This document shows, in pieces, positions 16,163-24,889 of a DNA stretch of 64,000 nucleotides (positions within the stretch are counted from its first letter, which is position 1; every line of letters begins with the position of its first letter). The DNA comes from an uncultured Bacteroidota bacterium (GTDB lineage Bacteria > Bacteroidota > Bacteroidia > Flavobacteriales > Flavobacteriaceae), in contig CACJHI010000009.1 in the NCBI GenBank assembly GCA_902593165.1, forward strand, positions 1 to 64,000, in the 5' to 3' direction. The notes under the pieces are model-generated. The model was not told the origin of the DNA. It did not search any database and saw nothing but the letters and a program-made list of their open reading frames with translations. A program made the translations under genes and the position numbers.

Positions 16163-18282
16163 CCGACTAGTAGTGGTGCTATTACTAGAGCAACAACAGC
16201 AATCAATTTTAAAAGAATATTAAGTGATGGTCCAGACGTATCTTTAAAAGGATCACCAACGGTATCACCAACAACTGCGGCTTTATGAGCTTCAGTACCT
16301 TTTCTTCCATCCTCCTCAATCATTTTTTTTGCATTATCCCATGCACCTCCAGCATTTGATTGAAAAATTGCCATCAAAACACCACATGATGTAACCCCAG
16401 CTAAAAGACCACCAAGCATCTCTGCACCACCTGCAAATCCAATTATAACAGGAACTGATATAGCCATTAAGCCTGGAAGAACCATCTCTCTTAATGCAGC
16501 TTGCGTAGAAATTTCAACACATTTACTGTATTCTGCAACTCCATCAGCATCATTAAAGATTTTTAAATCTTCTTTTGATGCTTTAGAAAGATCTGAATCA
16601 TACTTTCTCATTACTTCAAGTGCTGCTTTTAATTTTGGAAGGTCTTTGAATTGTCTTCTCACTTCTTCAATCATACTCATTGCAGCCTTACCAACTGCCT
16701 TCATTGAAAGAGCAGAAAAAACAAATGGTAACATTGCACCAAGTAAAAGTCCAGCCATAACAACTGGTTTTGAGATATCGATTGCAGTAATTTGAGCAGT
16801 TTGCATATATGCTGCAAATAAAGCTAAAGCTGTTAGAGCGGCTGAAGCAATAGCAAAACCTTTTCCTATTGCAGCAGTTGTATTTCCTACTGCATCAAGT
16901 TTATCTGTTCTCTCTCTAACTTTTGGATCTAACTCCGCCATTTCTGCAATACCTCCAGCATTATCTGAAATAGGTCCATACGCATCTACAGCTAATTGTA
17001 TACCAGTATTTGCTAGCATACCTACAGCAGCAATCGCAATACCATAAAGACCTGCAAAATGATAAGAAGCTAATATAGCACCACAAATAAAAATTATTGG
17101 AAGGGCAGTGGAAATCATACCAACACCAAGACCAGCAATTATTGTAGTTGCAGGCCCAGTTTCTGATTGATCAACAATTGATAGAACTGGTTTCTTTCCT
17201 GTTGCAGTGTAATACTCTGTTACTTTACCAACTGCAAGACCAGCTATTAAACCACTTATTGTAGCAACGAAAACTCCTACTGAGGTGTATTCAGTACCAC
17301 TAAAAACCCAAGATTCAGGGAGTAAATATTGGATTAAGAACCAAGTTATGGCAATCATTAATCCAGCTGAAACGAATTCACCCAAATTTAAGGCCTTGTG
17401 AGGATCACCACCTTCTTTAACCTTCACAAAGAAAGTACCTATTATAGACATGATGATTCCTGATGCAGCTATAAATAATGGAAGTAATACTGCATTAATT
17501 TCAATTCCAGAAAATTCGTTTAAACCAACAAAGGCAGCACCTAATACCATTGCCCCTATAATTGATCCTACAAAAGATTCAAATAAATCTGCTCCCATTC
17601 CAGCAACATCTCCAACATTATCTCCAACATTATCCGCAATAGTTGCAGGATTTAAAGGATGATCTTCAGGTATTCCAGCTTCAACTTTTCCAACTAAGTC
17701 AGCTCCAACATCTGCAGCTTTAGTATATATTCCACCACCAACTCTAGCAAATAATGCAATAGATGAAGCACCTAGTGAAAATCCAGATAAAACCTGTATG
17801 ACAGTATTTATGTCAGTAAACATTGGTCTATAAATAATAAATAGAGAACCAACTCCTAATACACCTAAACCGACTACACCCATTCCCATTACAGAACCAC
17901 CAGAAAACGCAATTTCAAGTGCTTTTCCAAGGGAGTCTTGAGCAGCATTTGTAGTCCTTACATTAGCCTTTGTTGCTACCTGCATACCAATAAAACCTGC
18001 AAGACCGGAACATAAAGCTCCAACTACAAAAGACACAGCAACTAACCAGCTGCTTCCTTCGTTAATACCTTTGAATGCAAGTAACACAGCAGTAATAATT
18101 ACAAAAACTGATAATATTTTATATTCGGCTTTTAAAAATGCCATTGCACCATCTGCAATATTTTTTGCAATTTTTGCCATTTTTGCATTTCCAACTTCTT
18201 TCTTTGAAACTGATGAATTTTTAATAAAAACAAATATTAATGCGATAACACCAGCTAAGGGGATAAGATTTATGTAGTCCAT
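16159..18282 (-). CDS. hppA: Ion-translocating membrane pyrophosphatase
   Basis: This 707-residue integral membrane protein with about 16 helices couples pyrophosphate hydrolysis to Na+ and/or H+ export. It has the substrate motif [19 protein letters not shown] (about 191-209), DNVGDNVGD at 217-225 and [18 protein letters not shown]. The [10 protein letters not shown] segment (466-475) has Ala where K+-independent enzymes have Lys, so it should be K+-dependent. The gate glutamate is E235 in DLFESFVGS, the position used by Na+-pumping types rather than the plant H+ type. The ion is inferred from the motif, not shown. Confidence 0.95.
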   Translation of the reverse strand: MDYINLIPLAGVIALIFVFIKNSSVSKKEVGNAKMAKIAKNIADGAMAFLKAEYKILSVFVIITAVLLAFKGINEGSSWLVAVSFVVGALCSGLAGFIGMQVATKANVRTTNAAQDSLGKALEIAFSGGSVMGMGVVGLGVLGVGSLFIIYRPMFTDINTVIQVLSGFSLGASSIALFARVGGGIYTKAADVGADLVGKVEAGIPEDHPLNPATIADNVGDNVGDVAGMGADLFESFVGSIIGAMVLGAAFVGLNEFSGIEINAVLLPLFIAASGIIMSIIGTFFVKVKEGGDPHKALNLGEFVSAGLMIAITWFLIQYLLPESWVFSGTEYTSVGVFVATISGLIAGLAVGKVTEYYTATGKKPVLSIVDQSETGPATTIIAGLGVGMISTALPIIFICGAILASYHFAGLYGIAIAAVGMLANTGIQLAVDAYGPISDNAGGIAEMAELDPKVRERTDKLDAVGNTTAAIGKGFAIASAALTALALFAAYMQTAQITAIDISKPVVMAGLLLGAMLPFVFSALSMKAVGKAAMSMIEEVRRQFKDLPKLKAALEVMRKYDSDLSKASKEDLKIFNDADGVAEYSKCVEISTQAALREMVLPGLMAISVPVIIGFAGGAEMLGGLLAGVTSCGVLMAIFQSNAGGAWDNAKKMIEEDGRKGTEAHKAAVVGDTVGDPFKDTSGPSLNILLKLIAVVALVIAPLLVG

Positions 18283-18297
18283 TTTTTAAATTTTTTT

Positions 18298-18331
18298 CAA
18301 ATATAATACAATGCTAAAAATGGAAAGCAAA
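18298..18331 (-). promoter_or_regulatory. Probable promoter of hppA
   Basis: The minus strand reads TATATTTG at 18305-18298, matching TAnnTTTG, and TTTG at 18331-18328, with 22 bases between them. The -7 box is 16 bases before the hppA ATG. Both boxes of the Bacteroidota sigma-A type promoter are present, with slightly long spacing. Confidence 0.5.
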
Positions 18332-18350
18332 AATATGGAGAAAGATATAA

Positions 18351-18953
18351 CTAAAGTTCCTTTTTAATTAATTTAAGGATAGTCTCATAATCTGATTTAT
18401 TTTCAACAAAATCAAGATCATCTACATTAATTTTTAAAAGTTTACCACTGTCATAATTAGTAATCCAAGCCTCATATCGTTCATTAAGTCTACTTAAATA
18501 CTCAATACTTATAGTCTTTTCATAGTCTCTTCCTCTTTTATGAATTTTATTCACAAGGTTAGGAATACTACTTTGAAGGTAGACTAGTAAATCTGGTGGT
18601 TTGACCAAATTAAGCATTGTATCAAATAAGGATAAGTAGTTTTCATAATCCCTTTGAGGCATGAGACCCATTGCATTTAAATTTGGTGCAAATATGAATG
18701 CATCTTCGTATATAGTTCTGTCTTGAATGACATTTTCTTTAGAATTGTCAATAGATACTAATTGCTTGAATCTGCTATTAAGGAAATAAATCTGAAGATT
18801 AAACGACCACCTCTCCATATGATTATAAAAGTCATCTAGGTAGGGATTAGCAATGACGTCTTCATAATATGCTTTATATTTTAAACTCTTAGAAAGTTGT
18901 TTTGTAAGACTCGTTTTACCAGCACCGATATTTCCTGCAATTGCTATTCTCAT
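18351..18953 (-). CDS. Deoxynucleoside kinase
   Basis: This kinase of the deoxyadenosine/deoxyguanosine kinase family phosphorylates salvaged deoxynucleosides. From the ATG at 18953 it starts MRIAIAGNIGAGKTSLT, with the P loop at about 6-13, then YYEDVIANPYLDDFY, the ERWSFNLQIYFLNSR block, the IQDRTIYEDAFIFA motif with the DRT/ERS-type catalytic region, and the lid RGRDYEK. A TTG at 18965 would add four residues before the P-loop strand and is unlikely. The nucleoside preference cannot be decided. Confidence 0.9.
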   Translation of the reverse strand: MRIAIAGNIGAGKTSLTKQLSKSLKYKAYYEDVIANPYLDDFYNHMERWSFNLQIYFLNSRFKQLVSIDNSKENVIQDRTIYEDAFIFAPNLNAMGLMPQRDYENYLSLFDTMLNLVKPPDLLVYLQSSIPNLVNKIHKRGRDYEKTISIEYLSRLNERYEAWITNYDSGKLLKINVDDLDFVENKSDYETILKLIKKEL

Positions 18954-19000
18954 AATTGTAGCCAAAATAACAGGTTTTTTTTAAAAAAAAAACAGAATAA

Positions 19001-19030
19001 TTTGAAATAAAAATTTTTTATTTAATTTTG
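19001..19030 (+). promoter_or_regulatory. Promoter of the metK operon
   Basis: TTTG at 19001-19004 and TAATTTTG at 19023-19030, 18 bases apart, match the Bacteroidota -33/-7 pair. Transcription should start a few bases downstream, just before the SAM-II aptamer. An A/T-palindromic tract (18975-18992) lies just upstream. Confidence 0.65.
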
Positions 19031-19035
19031 TCTGT

Positions 19036-19095
19036 AACAGAGGAAGGATTTGACTGATTGCAACCTCTCAAAAAAATTGCTAAAGCAGTAATTCT
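19036..19095 (+). promoter_or_regulatory. SAM-II riboswitch aptamer
   Basis: Stem P1 AGAGG (19039-19043) pairs with CCTCT (19064-19068). Its loop holds GATTTGACTGATTGCAA (19047-19063), close to the SAM-II core GATTTnAC...ATTGCAA. Downstream comes the invariant GCTAAA (19079-19084), then CAGT (19086-19089), which pairs with ACTG in the loop (19053-19056) to make the expected H-type pseudoknot. The position before metK-metY-metX agrees with SAM sensing. There is no intrinsic terminator between it and metK, so translational control is more likely. TGATTGC (19055-19061) is exactly complementary to GCAATCA (19103-19109), a possible competing fold. Confidence 0.9.
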
Positions 19096-19137
19096 TTTAC
19101 AAGCAATCATTCATTTTCTTTCTCACAAACTAATTTT

Positions 19138-20391
19138 ATGTCGTATCTATTTACGTCTGAATCTGTAAGTGAAGGACACCCTGATAAAGTTTCAGATCAA
19201 ATAAGTGATGGGATTCTCGATAACTTCCTAGCTTTTGATCCTAAAAGTAAAGTTGCGTGTGAGACATTAGTAACTACTGGCCAAGTTATACTTTCTGGTG
19301 AAGTGTCAAGTAATACTTATATAGATGTTCAAGAGATTGCCAGAGATATTATAAAAGATATTGGATATAACAATGATCAGTACAAATTCTCTGGAGAATC
19401 ATGTGCAGTAATGTCTCTAATTCATGAACAGTCAGAAGACATACTTAGAGGAGTAGAAAGAAGCATAAAAGAAGAACAAGGAGCTGGTGATCAAGGAATA
19501 ATGTTTGGTTATGCATGTAATGAAACTGAAAATTCAATTCCTCTAACTTTGGATATTGCAAATAGACTTCTATTGGAGCTCTCAAAACTTAGAAGATCTA
19601 AAGAGATTCCATATTTAAGGCCAGATTCAAAATCTCAGGTTACAATAGAATATGACGATAATGATGTCCCCATAAGGATAGATACAATTGTTGTTTCAAC
19701 TCAACATGATGAGTTCGATAATGATGATGAGAAAATGTTAAACAAAATTAGGGAAGATATAATCAAAATTTTAATCCCAATAGTAAGAGATACATATGCT
19801 CCTGAAATTCAAAAATTATTTAATGATGATATCAAATTCTATGTAAATCCAACAGGAAAATTTGTCATTGGCGGTCCACATGGTGATACTGGTTTGACTG
19901 GTCGAAAAATTATAATTGACACATATGGGGGGAGAGGAGCTCACGGAGGAGGTGCTTTTAGTGGAAAGGATCCAAGTAAAGTTGACAGAAGTGCAGCATA
20001 TGCAGCTAGACATATTTCAAAAAATCTTGTAAAGGCTGGAGTATCCGATGAAATATTAATTCAACTTGGCTATGCAATTGGAGTTGCTGAACCCGTATCA
20101 CTCAATATAGATACTTGCGGTAAGTCTAAACTTAACATTTCAGATTCTAAACTATCCGAAATAGTAAACGAAATATTTGATTTAAAACCACATTCGATTG
20201 AATCAAGATTCAAACTTAGAGATCCTATATATCTTGAGACTGCATCATATGGTCATATGGGTAGAAAATCTGAAAAAAAAACCAAGACATTTAATTCTAA
20301 ATACTCTGGAGTTAAAAAAATTGAGGTTGAACTATTCCCATGGGAAAAATTAGAGTATGTAAATCAATTAATTAAAACACTTAAATTATGA
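19138..20391 (+). CDS. metK: S-adenosylmethionine synthetase
   Basis: MetK makes SAM from methionine and ATP. The 417-residue product has TSESVSEGHPDKVSDQISDG at the N-terminus with the ATP-contacting His, GAGDQGIMFGYA, and GGPHGDTGLTGRKIIIDTYG with the phosphate and Mg2+ residues, then GGGAFSGKDPSKVDRSAAY. It is the first gene after a SAM-II riboswitch, so its product represses its own operon by feedback. The stop overlaps the metY start by four bases (ATGA). Confidence 0.97.
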   Translation: MSYLFTSESVSEGHPDKVSDQISDGILDNFLAFDPKSKVACETLVTTGQVILSGEVSSNTYIDVQEIARDIIKDIGYNNDQYKFSGESCAVMSLIHEQSEDILRGVERSIKEEQGAGDQGIMFGYACNETENSIPLTLDIANRLLLELSKLRRSKEIPYLRPDSKSQVTIEYDDNDVPIRIDTIVVSTQHDEFDNDDEKMLNKIREDIIKILIPIVRDTYAPEIQKLFNDDIKFYVNPTGKFVIGGPHGDTGLTGRKIIIDTYGGRGAHGGGAFSGKDPSKVDRSAAYAARHISKNLVKAGVSDEILIQLGYAIGVAEPVSLNIDTCGKSKLNISDSKLSEIVNEIFDLKPHSIESRFKLRDPIYLETASYGHMGRKSEKKTKTFNSKYSGVKKIEVELFPWEKLEYVNQLIKTLKL

Positions 20392-21659
20392 GTCAAAATG
20401 ATCAAACTCTAGCATTACATGCTGGACATAACACAACAAAAACAGAGGGAACTAGAGCAGTTCCAATATATCAAACAACATCATATGTGTTTGATGACAC
20501 TGACCATGCAGCAAAATTATTTTCACTTGCTGAACCTGGATATATATATACAAGACTTAATAATCCCACAGCAGATGTCCTTGAGCAAAGGTTAGCATCT
20601 TTAGAGGGAGGAATAGCTGCGGTTGCAACTTCATCTGGTTCAGCAGCTTTAGCTACAACATTACTGACACTTCTTAAGACAGGAGATCATATTGTATCTT
20701 CTAATAGCCTTTATGGTGGTACATATAACTTACTTAACGTAACATTACCTAGATATGGAATAACAACAACTTTCGTTGACCCTAATGAGGTTGATAATTT
20801 TTCTAAGGCAATTAATGAAAATACAAGAGCTATCTACATTGAAAGTATGGGGAATCCAAAGTTAGATGTCTTAGATATTGAATCAATTTCAAAAATTGCA
20901 AAAAAAGCAAAGCTTCCGTTAATTGTAGATAATACTGTCGCTACTCCATATTTGTTAAAACCTATAAATTATGGTGCTGATATTGTTATTCATTCTACTA
21001 CAAAATATATAACAGGTAATGGAACCTCAATTGGGGGGATAATAATTGATGCTGGTAATTTTGATTGGAGCAATGGATTGTTTGATGAATTTACAGAACC
21101 ATCTGCAGGCTATCACGGGTTAGTTTATCATGATGTGTTGGGTCCAGCAGCGTTTATTGCTAAGGTTAGGATTGAAGGTTTGAGAGATCTTGGAAGTGCT
21201 CCAAGTCCTTTCAATTGTTTTCAAACAATACAGGGATTAGAGACTTTATCTGTTAGAATCAAAAAACATTCTGAAAATGCACTCAAGGTCGCAGAATGGT
21301 TAGAGAAACAAAGTCAAGTTGCTTGGGTGAATTATCCTGGTCTTAAGTCCTCAAAATATTATGACTTATCTCAAAAATATTTGAAAGACGGTCAAAGTGG
21401 AATTGTAACATTTGGATTAAAAGGAGGATTTGATTCTGCAAAAAAACTAACTGATAGTACAAAAATATTTTCTCTATTAGCTAATTTTGGAGATTCTAAG
21501 TCTTTAATCATCCATCCTTCAAGTACTACACACCAACAATTAAATGAGGAACAACAAATTTCAACAGGTGTAACTTCTGATTTAGTTCGATTGAGTATTG
21601 GTCTTGAAGATCCAGCTGACTTGATCGATGACTTAAAAAATGCAATAAAATCTTTGTAA
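20388..21659 (+). CDS. metY: O-acetylhomoserine sulfhydrylase
   Basis: This 423-residue PLP enzyme of the Cys/Met metabolism family makes homocysteine from O-acetylhomoserine and sulfide. It begins QTLALHAGHNTTKTEGTRAVPIYQTTSY, has YIYTRLNNPTADVLEQRLA, and the PLP lysine in HSTTKYITGNGTSIGGII. The length over 420 and the GNGTSIGG segment favour MetY over cystathionine synthases. The partner substrate maker, metX, is three bases downstream. Confidence 0.93.
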   Translation: MSQNDQTLALHAGHNTTKTEGTRAVPIYQTTSYVFDDTDHAAKLFSLAEPGYIYTRLNNPTADVLEQRLASLEGGIAAVATSSGSAALATTLLTLLKTGDHIVSSNSLYGGTYNLLNVTLPRYGITTTFVDPNEVDNFSKAINENTRAIYIESMGNPKLDVLDIESISKIAKKAKLPLIVDNTVATPYLLKPINYGADIVIHSTTKYITGNGTSIGGIIIDAGNFDWSNGLFDEFTEPSAGYHGLVYHDVLGPAAFIAKVRIEGLRDLGSAPSPFNCFQTIQGLETLSVRIKKHSENALKVAEWLEKQSQVAWVNYPGLKSSKYYDLSQKYLKDGQSGIVTFGLKGGFDSAKKLTDSTKIFSLLANFGDSKSLIIHPSSTTHQQLNEEQQISTGVTSDLVRLSIGLEDPADLIDDLKNAIKSL

Positions 21660-21662
21660 ATA

Positions 21663-22628
21663 TTGAAAGATGAACTAAAAAAGATAGTAATTGAAAACTT
21701 TGAACCCTCATCAGGTAATAAATTTCAAAGTTTTCAATTAACCTATCAGTTTTTTGGAAAGAAATTAGGTACTGCTCCAATTATTCTTATTAATCATGCG
21801 TTAACTGGGAATTCTCTTGTCTGTGGAAAAAATGGATGGTGGAGTGAAATTGTAGGTATAGATAAGGCAATTGATTTAAATGAATACACTGTATTATGTA
21901 TTAATATACCAGGAAACGGATTTAATGAGAACAACTTTGATCATAGTATAGAATTAAACCTAGGAGATATAGCACATCTATTTATTAAAGTTTTAGAAAA
22001 ATTAAAAATTTCTAAACTATACGCTATAATTGGTGGATCTATTGGAGGATGTTTATCATGGGAAATGATTGCTATAAAAAATGACATAGCAGATAAGATT
22101 ATTCCTATAGCTTCTGATTGGAAAGCAAATGACTGGTTAATAGCTAATACCTTTTTACAGGATAGAATTTTAGAAAACTCAAGAGATCCTGTCGGAGATG
22201 CCAGAATTCATGCAATGTTGTTCTACCGCACACCTGAGTCTTTAAATCAAAGATTCTCAAGATCAAAGAACATTGAAAAAGGAATATATAATGTTGAATC
22301 TTGGCTTGATCATCATGCAGTAAAACTCCATCAAAGGTTTAGTCTTAATTCCTATAAATTTTTAAATAATCTTTTAAGATCTACTGATATTACTAGAGAT
22401 GATTTAAGTTTAGAGTCTAAAATTAAGCCTTCAAAATCAGAAATTCATATAATATCAGTAGACTCAGATATTTTCTTTCTACCTGATGAAGATAAAATCA
22501 CTACCTCAAGGCTAAAAAAACAAGATGTAAAAATTGAAAACCATATTATTGAATCAACTCATGGTCATGATGCTTTTTTGATTGAAACAAAACAAATTTC
22601 AGATATCTTTACTAAAATTTTAAAATAA
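21663..22628 (+). CDS. metX: Homoserine O-acetyltransferase
   Basis: MetX acetylates homoserine, giving the substrate for MetY. This alpha/beta hydrolase fold protein of 321 residues has INHALTGNS (oxyanion region), the nucleophile S126 in GGSIGG, an Asp in SVDSDIFFL and the His in ESTHGHDAFL. A MetX with GGSMGG is more usual; Ile for Met is conservative. The start is TTG at 21663, supported by the family N-terminus and the 3-base spacing from metY. No ATG is available nearby. Confidence 0.92.
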   Translation: MKDELKKIVIENFEPSSGNKFQSFQLTYQFFGKKLGTAPIILINHALTGNSLVCGKNGWWSEIVGIDKAIDLNEYTVLCINIPGNGFNENNFDHSIELNLGDIAHLFIKVLEKLKISKLYAIIGGSIGGCLSWEMIAIKNDIADKIIPIASDWKANDWLIANTFLQDRILENSRDPVGDARIHAMLFYRTPESLNQRFSRSKNIEKGIYNVESWLDHHAVKLHQRFSLNSYKFLNNLLRSTDITRDDLSLESKIKPSKSEIHIISVDSDIFFLPDEDKITTSRLKKQDVKIENHIIESTHGHDAFLIETKQISDIFTKILK

Positions 22629-23056
22629 TGGCAATTTATTTAGACAGAATTAATGACAAGTATTTATTTGAACTTTCAAATGAAAATGGACACAAGGTTT
22701 TACTAGATCGAAAATATTCACCTGATTATAATGTCCAAGGGTCAAGTCCTATGGAATTATTATTAATGGGGGTAGCTGGATGTAGTAGTATTGATGTTAT
22801 TTCAATATTAGAGAAACAAAAGCTAAATCCAGACTCTTATAAAATGGAAGTTGAAGGGGAAAGAGAGTCTACACCAGGTAAGCCCTGGAAAAGTATTCAT
22901 GTGAAATTGTATATTGAAGGTAACATTCCAAGTGATAAAATTATACGTGCTGCAGCTTTAAGCTTTGATAAATATTGTTCAGTTTCCAAAAACCTAGAGA
23001 AGTCAACTTCAATTGATCATTCAATTTATCTCAATGGGTCTTTAATCAAAAAATAG
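22628..23056 (+). CDS. OsmC-family protein
   Basis: This 142-residue protein has the OsmC/Ohr fold with the two reactive cysteines in VAGCSSIDVIS and FDKYCSVSKNL, so it could reduce organic peroxides or handle sulfur species. It is joined to metX by TAATG, making it the last gene of the SAM-II-controlled operon. Linkage to methionine genes hints at a role near sulfur metabolism, but this is inference. Confidence 0.88.
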   Translation: MAIYLDRINDKYLFELSNENGHKVLLDRKYSPDYNVQGSSPMELLLMGVAGCSSIDVISILEKQKLNPDSYKMEVEGERESTPGKPWKSIHVKLYIEGNIPSDKIIRAAALSFDKYCSVSKNLEKSTSIDHSIYLNGSLIKK

Positions 23057-23065
23057 GATAAAAAG

Positions 23066-23096
23066 TTTGTTTTTATTGATACCTATTATACTTTTG
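23066..23096 (+). promoter_or_regulatory. Promoter of the aromatic amino acid operon
   Basis: TTTG at 23066-23069 and TACTTTTG at 23089-23096, 19 bases apart, match the Bacteroidota -33/-7 consensus. The -7 box ends seven bases before the leader-peptide ATG, so the leader mRNA has almost no untranslated 5' end. Confidence 0.7.
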
Positions 23097-23102
23097 TAAA
23101 TT

Positions 23103-23168
23103 ATGAACAACAAATTTAATTTTTACTTTAACTATTATTTCTACTTCCTAGACCAGAAGGCAGGATAA
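23103..23168 (+). CDS. Phe/Tyr-rich attenuator leader peptide
   Basis: This short frame codes for 21 residues starting MNNKFNFYFNYYFYFLDQ, with five Phe and four Tyr within eleven positions (residues 5-15), and ends with TAA at 23166-23168. Such a run is very unlikely by chance in a 66-base frame. It lies between a promoter and an intrinsic terminator that immediately precedes pheA, the arrangement of a ribosome-mediated attenuator. Its job is to be translated, not to make a working protein: stalling at Phe or Tyr codons reports low charged tRNA. It is too short for routine gene callers. Confidence 0.85.
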   Translation: MNNKFNFYFNYYFYFLDQKAG

Positions 23169-23202
23169 CTATGTAATTAAAAATTAAAATATTATAGTCC
23201 TG
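23161..23202 (+). promoter_or_regulatory. Antiterminator pairing of the attenuator
   Basis: CAGGATAACTAT (23161-23172) contains the leader stop codon and can pair with ATAGTCCTG (23194-23202), the left arm of the terminator, with TAA bulged out. A ribosome at the stop codon would cover the upstream strand and let the terminator form. A ribosome stalled on the last Phe codon (23145-23147) would reach to about 23160 and leave the strand free. Confidence 0.75.
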
Positions 23203-23223
23203 TCAAATCAGGACTTTTTTTTT
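23196..23223 (+). terminator. Intrinsic terminator (attenuator) before pheA
   Basis: A perfect 7-bp stem AGTCCTG (23196-23202) / CAGGACT (23209-23215), loop TCAAAT, is followed directly by T's through 23223. It ends three bases before the pheA ATG, so it can only serve as a regulated terminator of the operon. Confidence 0.92.
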
Positions 23224-23225
23224 AT

Positions 23226-24038
23226 ATGAAAGTATCAATTCAAGGAATAAAAGGATCATTCCACCATAAGGTGACAGCTGAGTACTTTAGTTCATTCGAA
23301 TTAAATGAATGTTCAACTTTTGATAAACTTGTTAAGTCTGTCATTAATGAAGATTCAGATTATGGAGTAATGGCTATTGAAAACTCTATAGCTGGGTCAA
23401 TACTTCCTAATTATGCTTTAATAGATGAATATGATTTGTCAATAACTGGTGAATATAGTCTTAGTATTGATCATAATCTAATGTGTCTTTCGGGTCAAAG
23501 TATTGATAATATCAGGGAAGTTCATTCTCATCCAATGGCATTGCTTCAGTGTACAAAATTTTTTACTAAACATCCCAATATAAAGCTAATCGAGAGTGAG
23601 GATACAGCCTTATTTGCAAAAAAAATCAGTGAAAATCAAATTAATGGAGTGGGGGCAATAGCTAGTAAAGAAGCTGCTGAGATATATGATTTAGAGATTT
23701 TGAATTCTTCAATTCAAACAATCAAGAATAATATGACAAGATTTGTCATAGTTGAAAAGAATAAGAAAAATATATCAAATTTTAATAAAGCTGCTCTCAA
23801 GTTTATCCTTGATCATAAAAGAGGTAGTCTAGCATCAATATTAAATATGATGAGCGATTGTAACTTGAATCTTACAAAAATCCAATCTCTTCCAGTAATT
23901 AAAACACCTGGTAAATATGCATTCTTTGTAGACATTACTTTTGATTCAATTGAAAATTATAAAAAAGCAATCAAGATTATTGAGCTTATGGCTCAAGAGT
24001 TAAAAATACTTGGTGAATATAAAGATCAAAAATTATGA
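23226..24038 (+). CDS. pheA: Prephenate dehydratase
   Basis: PheA converts prephenate to phenylpyruvate. The 270-residue product has the start VSIQGIKGSFHHKVTAEYF, DYGVMAIENSIAGSI, the EVHSHPMALLQC loop and NNMTRFVIVEK with the catalytic Thr region. A C-terminal ACT domain (GSLASILNMMSDCNLNLTKI) should bind Phe for feedback inhibition. There is no fused chorismate mutase; that domain is on the DAHP synthase three genes later. It is the first structural gene after the Phe/Tyr attenuator and overlaps tyrA by four bases. Confidence 0.95.
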   Translation: MKVSIQGIKGSFHHKVTAEYFSSFELNECSTFDKLVKSVINEDSDYGVMAIENSIAGSILPNYALIDEYDLSITGEYSLSIDHNLMCLSGQSIDNIREVHSHPMALLQCTKFFTKHPNIKLIESEDTALFAKKISENQINGVGAIASKEAAEIYDLEILNSSIQTIKNNMTRFVIVEKNKKNISNFNKAALKFILDHKRGSLASILNMMSDCNLNLTKIQSLPVIKTPGKYAFFVDITFDSIENYKKAIKIIELMAQELKILGEYKDQKL

Positions 24039-24883
24039 AAGTTGGTATAGTTGGTTTAGGATTAATAGGTGGATCGATAGGATTAAAACTGAAAGATTTA
24101 TATGATAATATGGTAATTTATGGTTATGATATAGATGATGATTCAATTAGTTATTGTCTAAAAAATAAAATTATTGATGTAAAATTTGATGAAGAATTTA
24201 TATCTGAGTTAGATTTTCTATTTCTTGCTATACCTGTTGAATCAATTAAGAATCAACTTTCTCACTACTTGAATAAAATATCTGATAAAACACTAATAAT
24301 TGATCTAGGTTCTACAAAATTTCAAATCTGTAATTCAGTTGAGAATAATCAAAACAGAAAGAATTATTTAGCTGCTCATCCAATTGCTGGAACCGAGTTT
24401 TCTGGACCTAATTCAGCAACAAAAGACTTATTCGATGACAAGGTTATGATTCTATGTGATACTGAAAAAACAGATCCCAATTTATTATTAGATGCTAAAA
24501 AAATCATTAAATCATTAGGGATGAGTATCAAAACAATGAATTCAAAAGAACACGATAAACATATTGCCTATGTGTCTCATCTTTCACATATTTCATCTTT
24601 TATGTTAGGTAAGACAGTCATGGACAAAGAAGATGATGAACATGCTATATATAATATGGCAGGTAGTGGATTTGAATCAACGGTAAGATTAGCAAAGAGC
24701 TCACCTGAAATGTGGTCTTCAATATTTGTTGAGAATAAAAAAAATATTATTGAGTCTCTTGATGAATACATTTCAAATATTAATAATTTTAAAAAATTAA
24801 TTGAGGTCAGTGATCAAAAAACTCTAAATGATGAAATGAGGAGAATCAATGGAATTAAAAAAATATTAAAAGGAATTAATTAA
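24035..24883 (+). CDS. tyrA: Prephenate dehydrogenase
   Basis: TyrA oxidatively decarboxylates prephenate to 4-hydroxyphenylpyruvate. The 282-residue protein starts with a Rossmann motif GIVGLGLIGGSIG (4-16), then LAIPVESI, LIIDLGSTK, AAHPIAGTEFSGP with the prephenate-binding His, and HDKHIAYVSHLSH. It has no ACT domain. It overlaps pheA and is followed six bases later by the DAHP synthase fusion. Confidence 0.94.
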   Translation: MKVGIVGLGLIGGSIGLKLKDLYDNMVIYGYDIDDDSISYCLKNKIIDVKFDEEFISELDFLFLAIPVESIKNQLSHYLNKISDKTLIIDLGSTKFQICNSVENNQNRKNYLAAHPIAGTEFSGPNSATKDLFDDKVMILCDTEKTDPNLLLDAKKIIKSLGMSIKTMNSKEHDKHIAYVSHLSHISSFMLGKTVMDKEDDEHAIYNMAGSGFESTVRLAKSSPEMWSSIFVENKKNIIESLDEYISNINNFKKLIEVSDQKTLNDEMRRINGIKKILKGIN

Positions 24884-24889
24884 GTAATT

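Noticed and set aside
18974-18993. T8/A10 palindrome upstream of metK as a terminator
   Set aside because: The inverted repeat has only A:T pairs and no GC stem or loop, so it is more likely an A/T tract affecting the nearby promoters.
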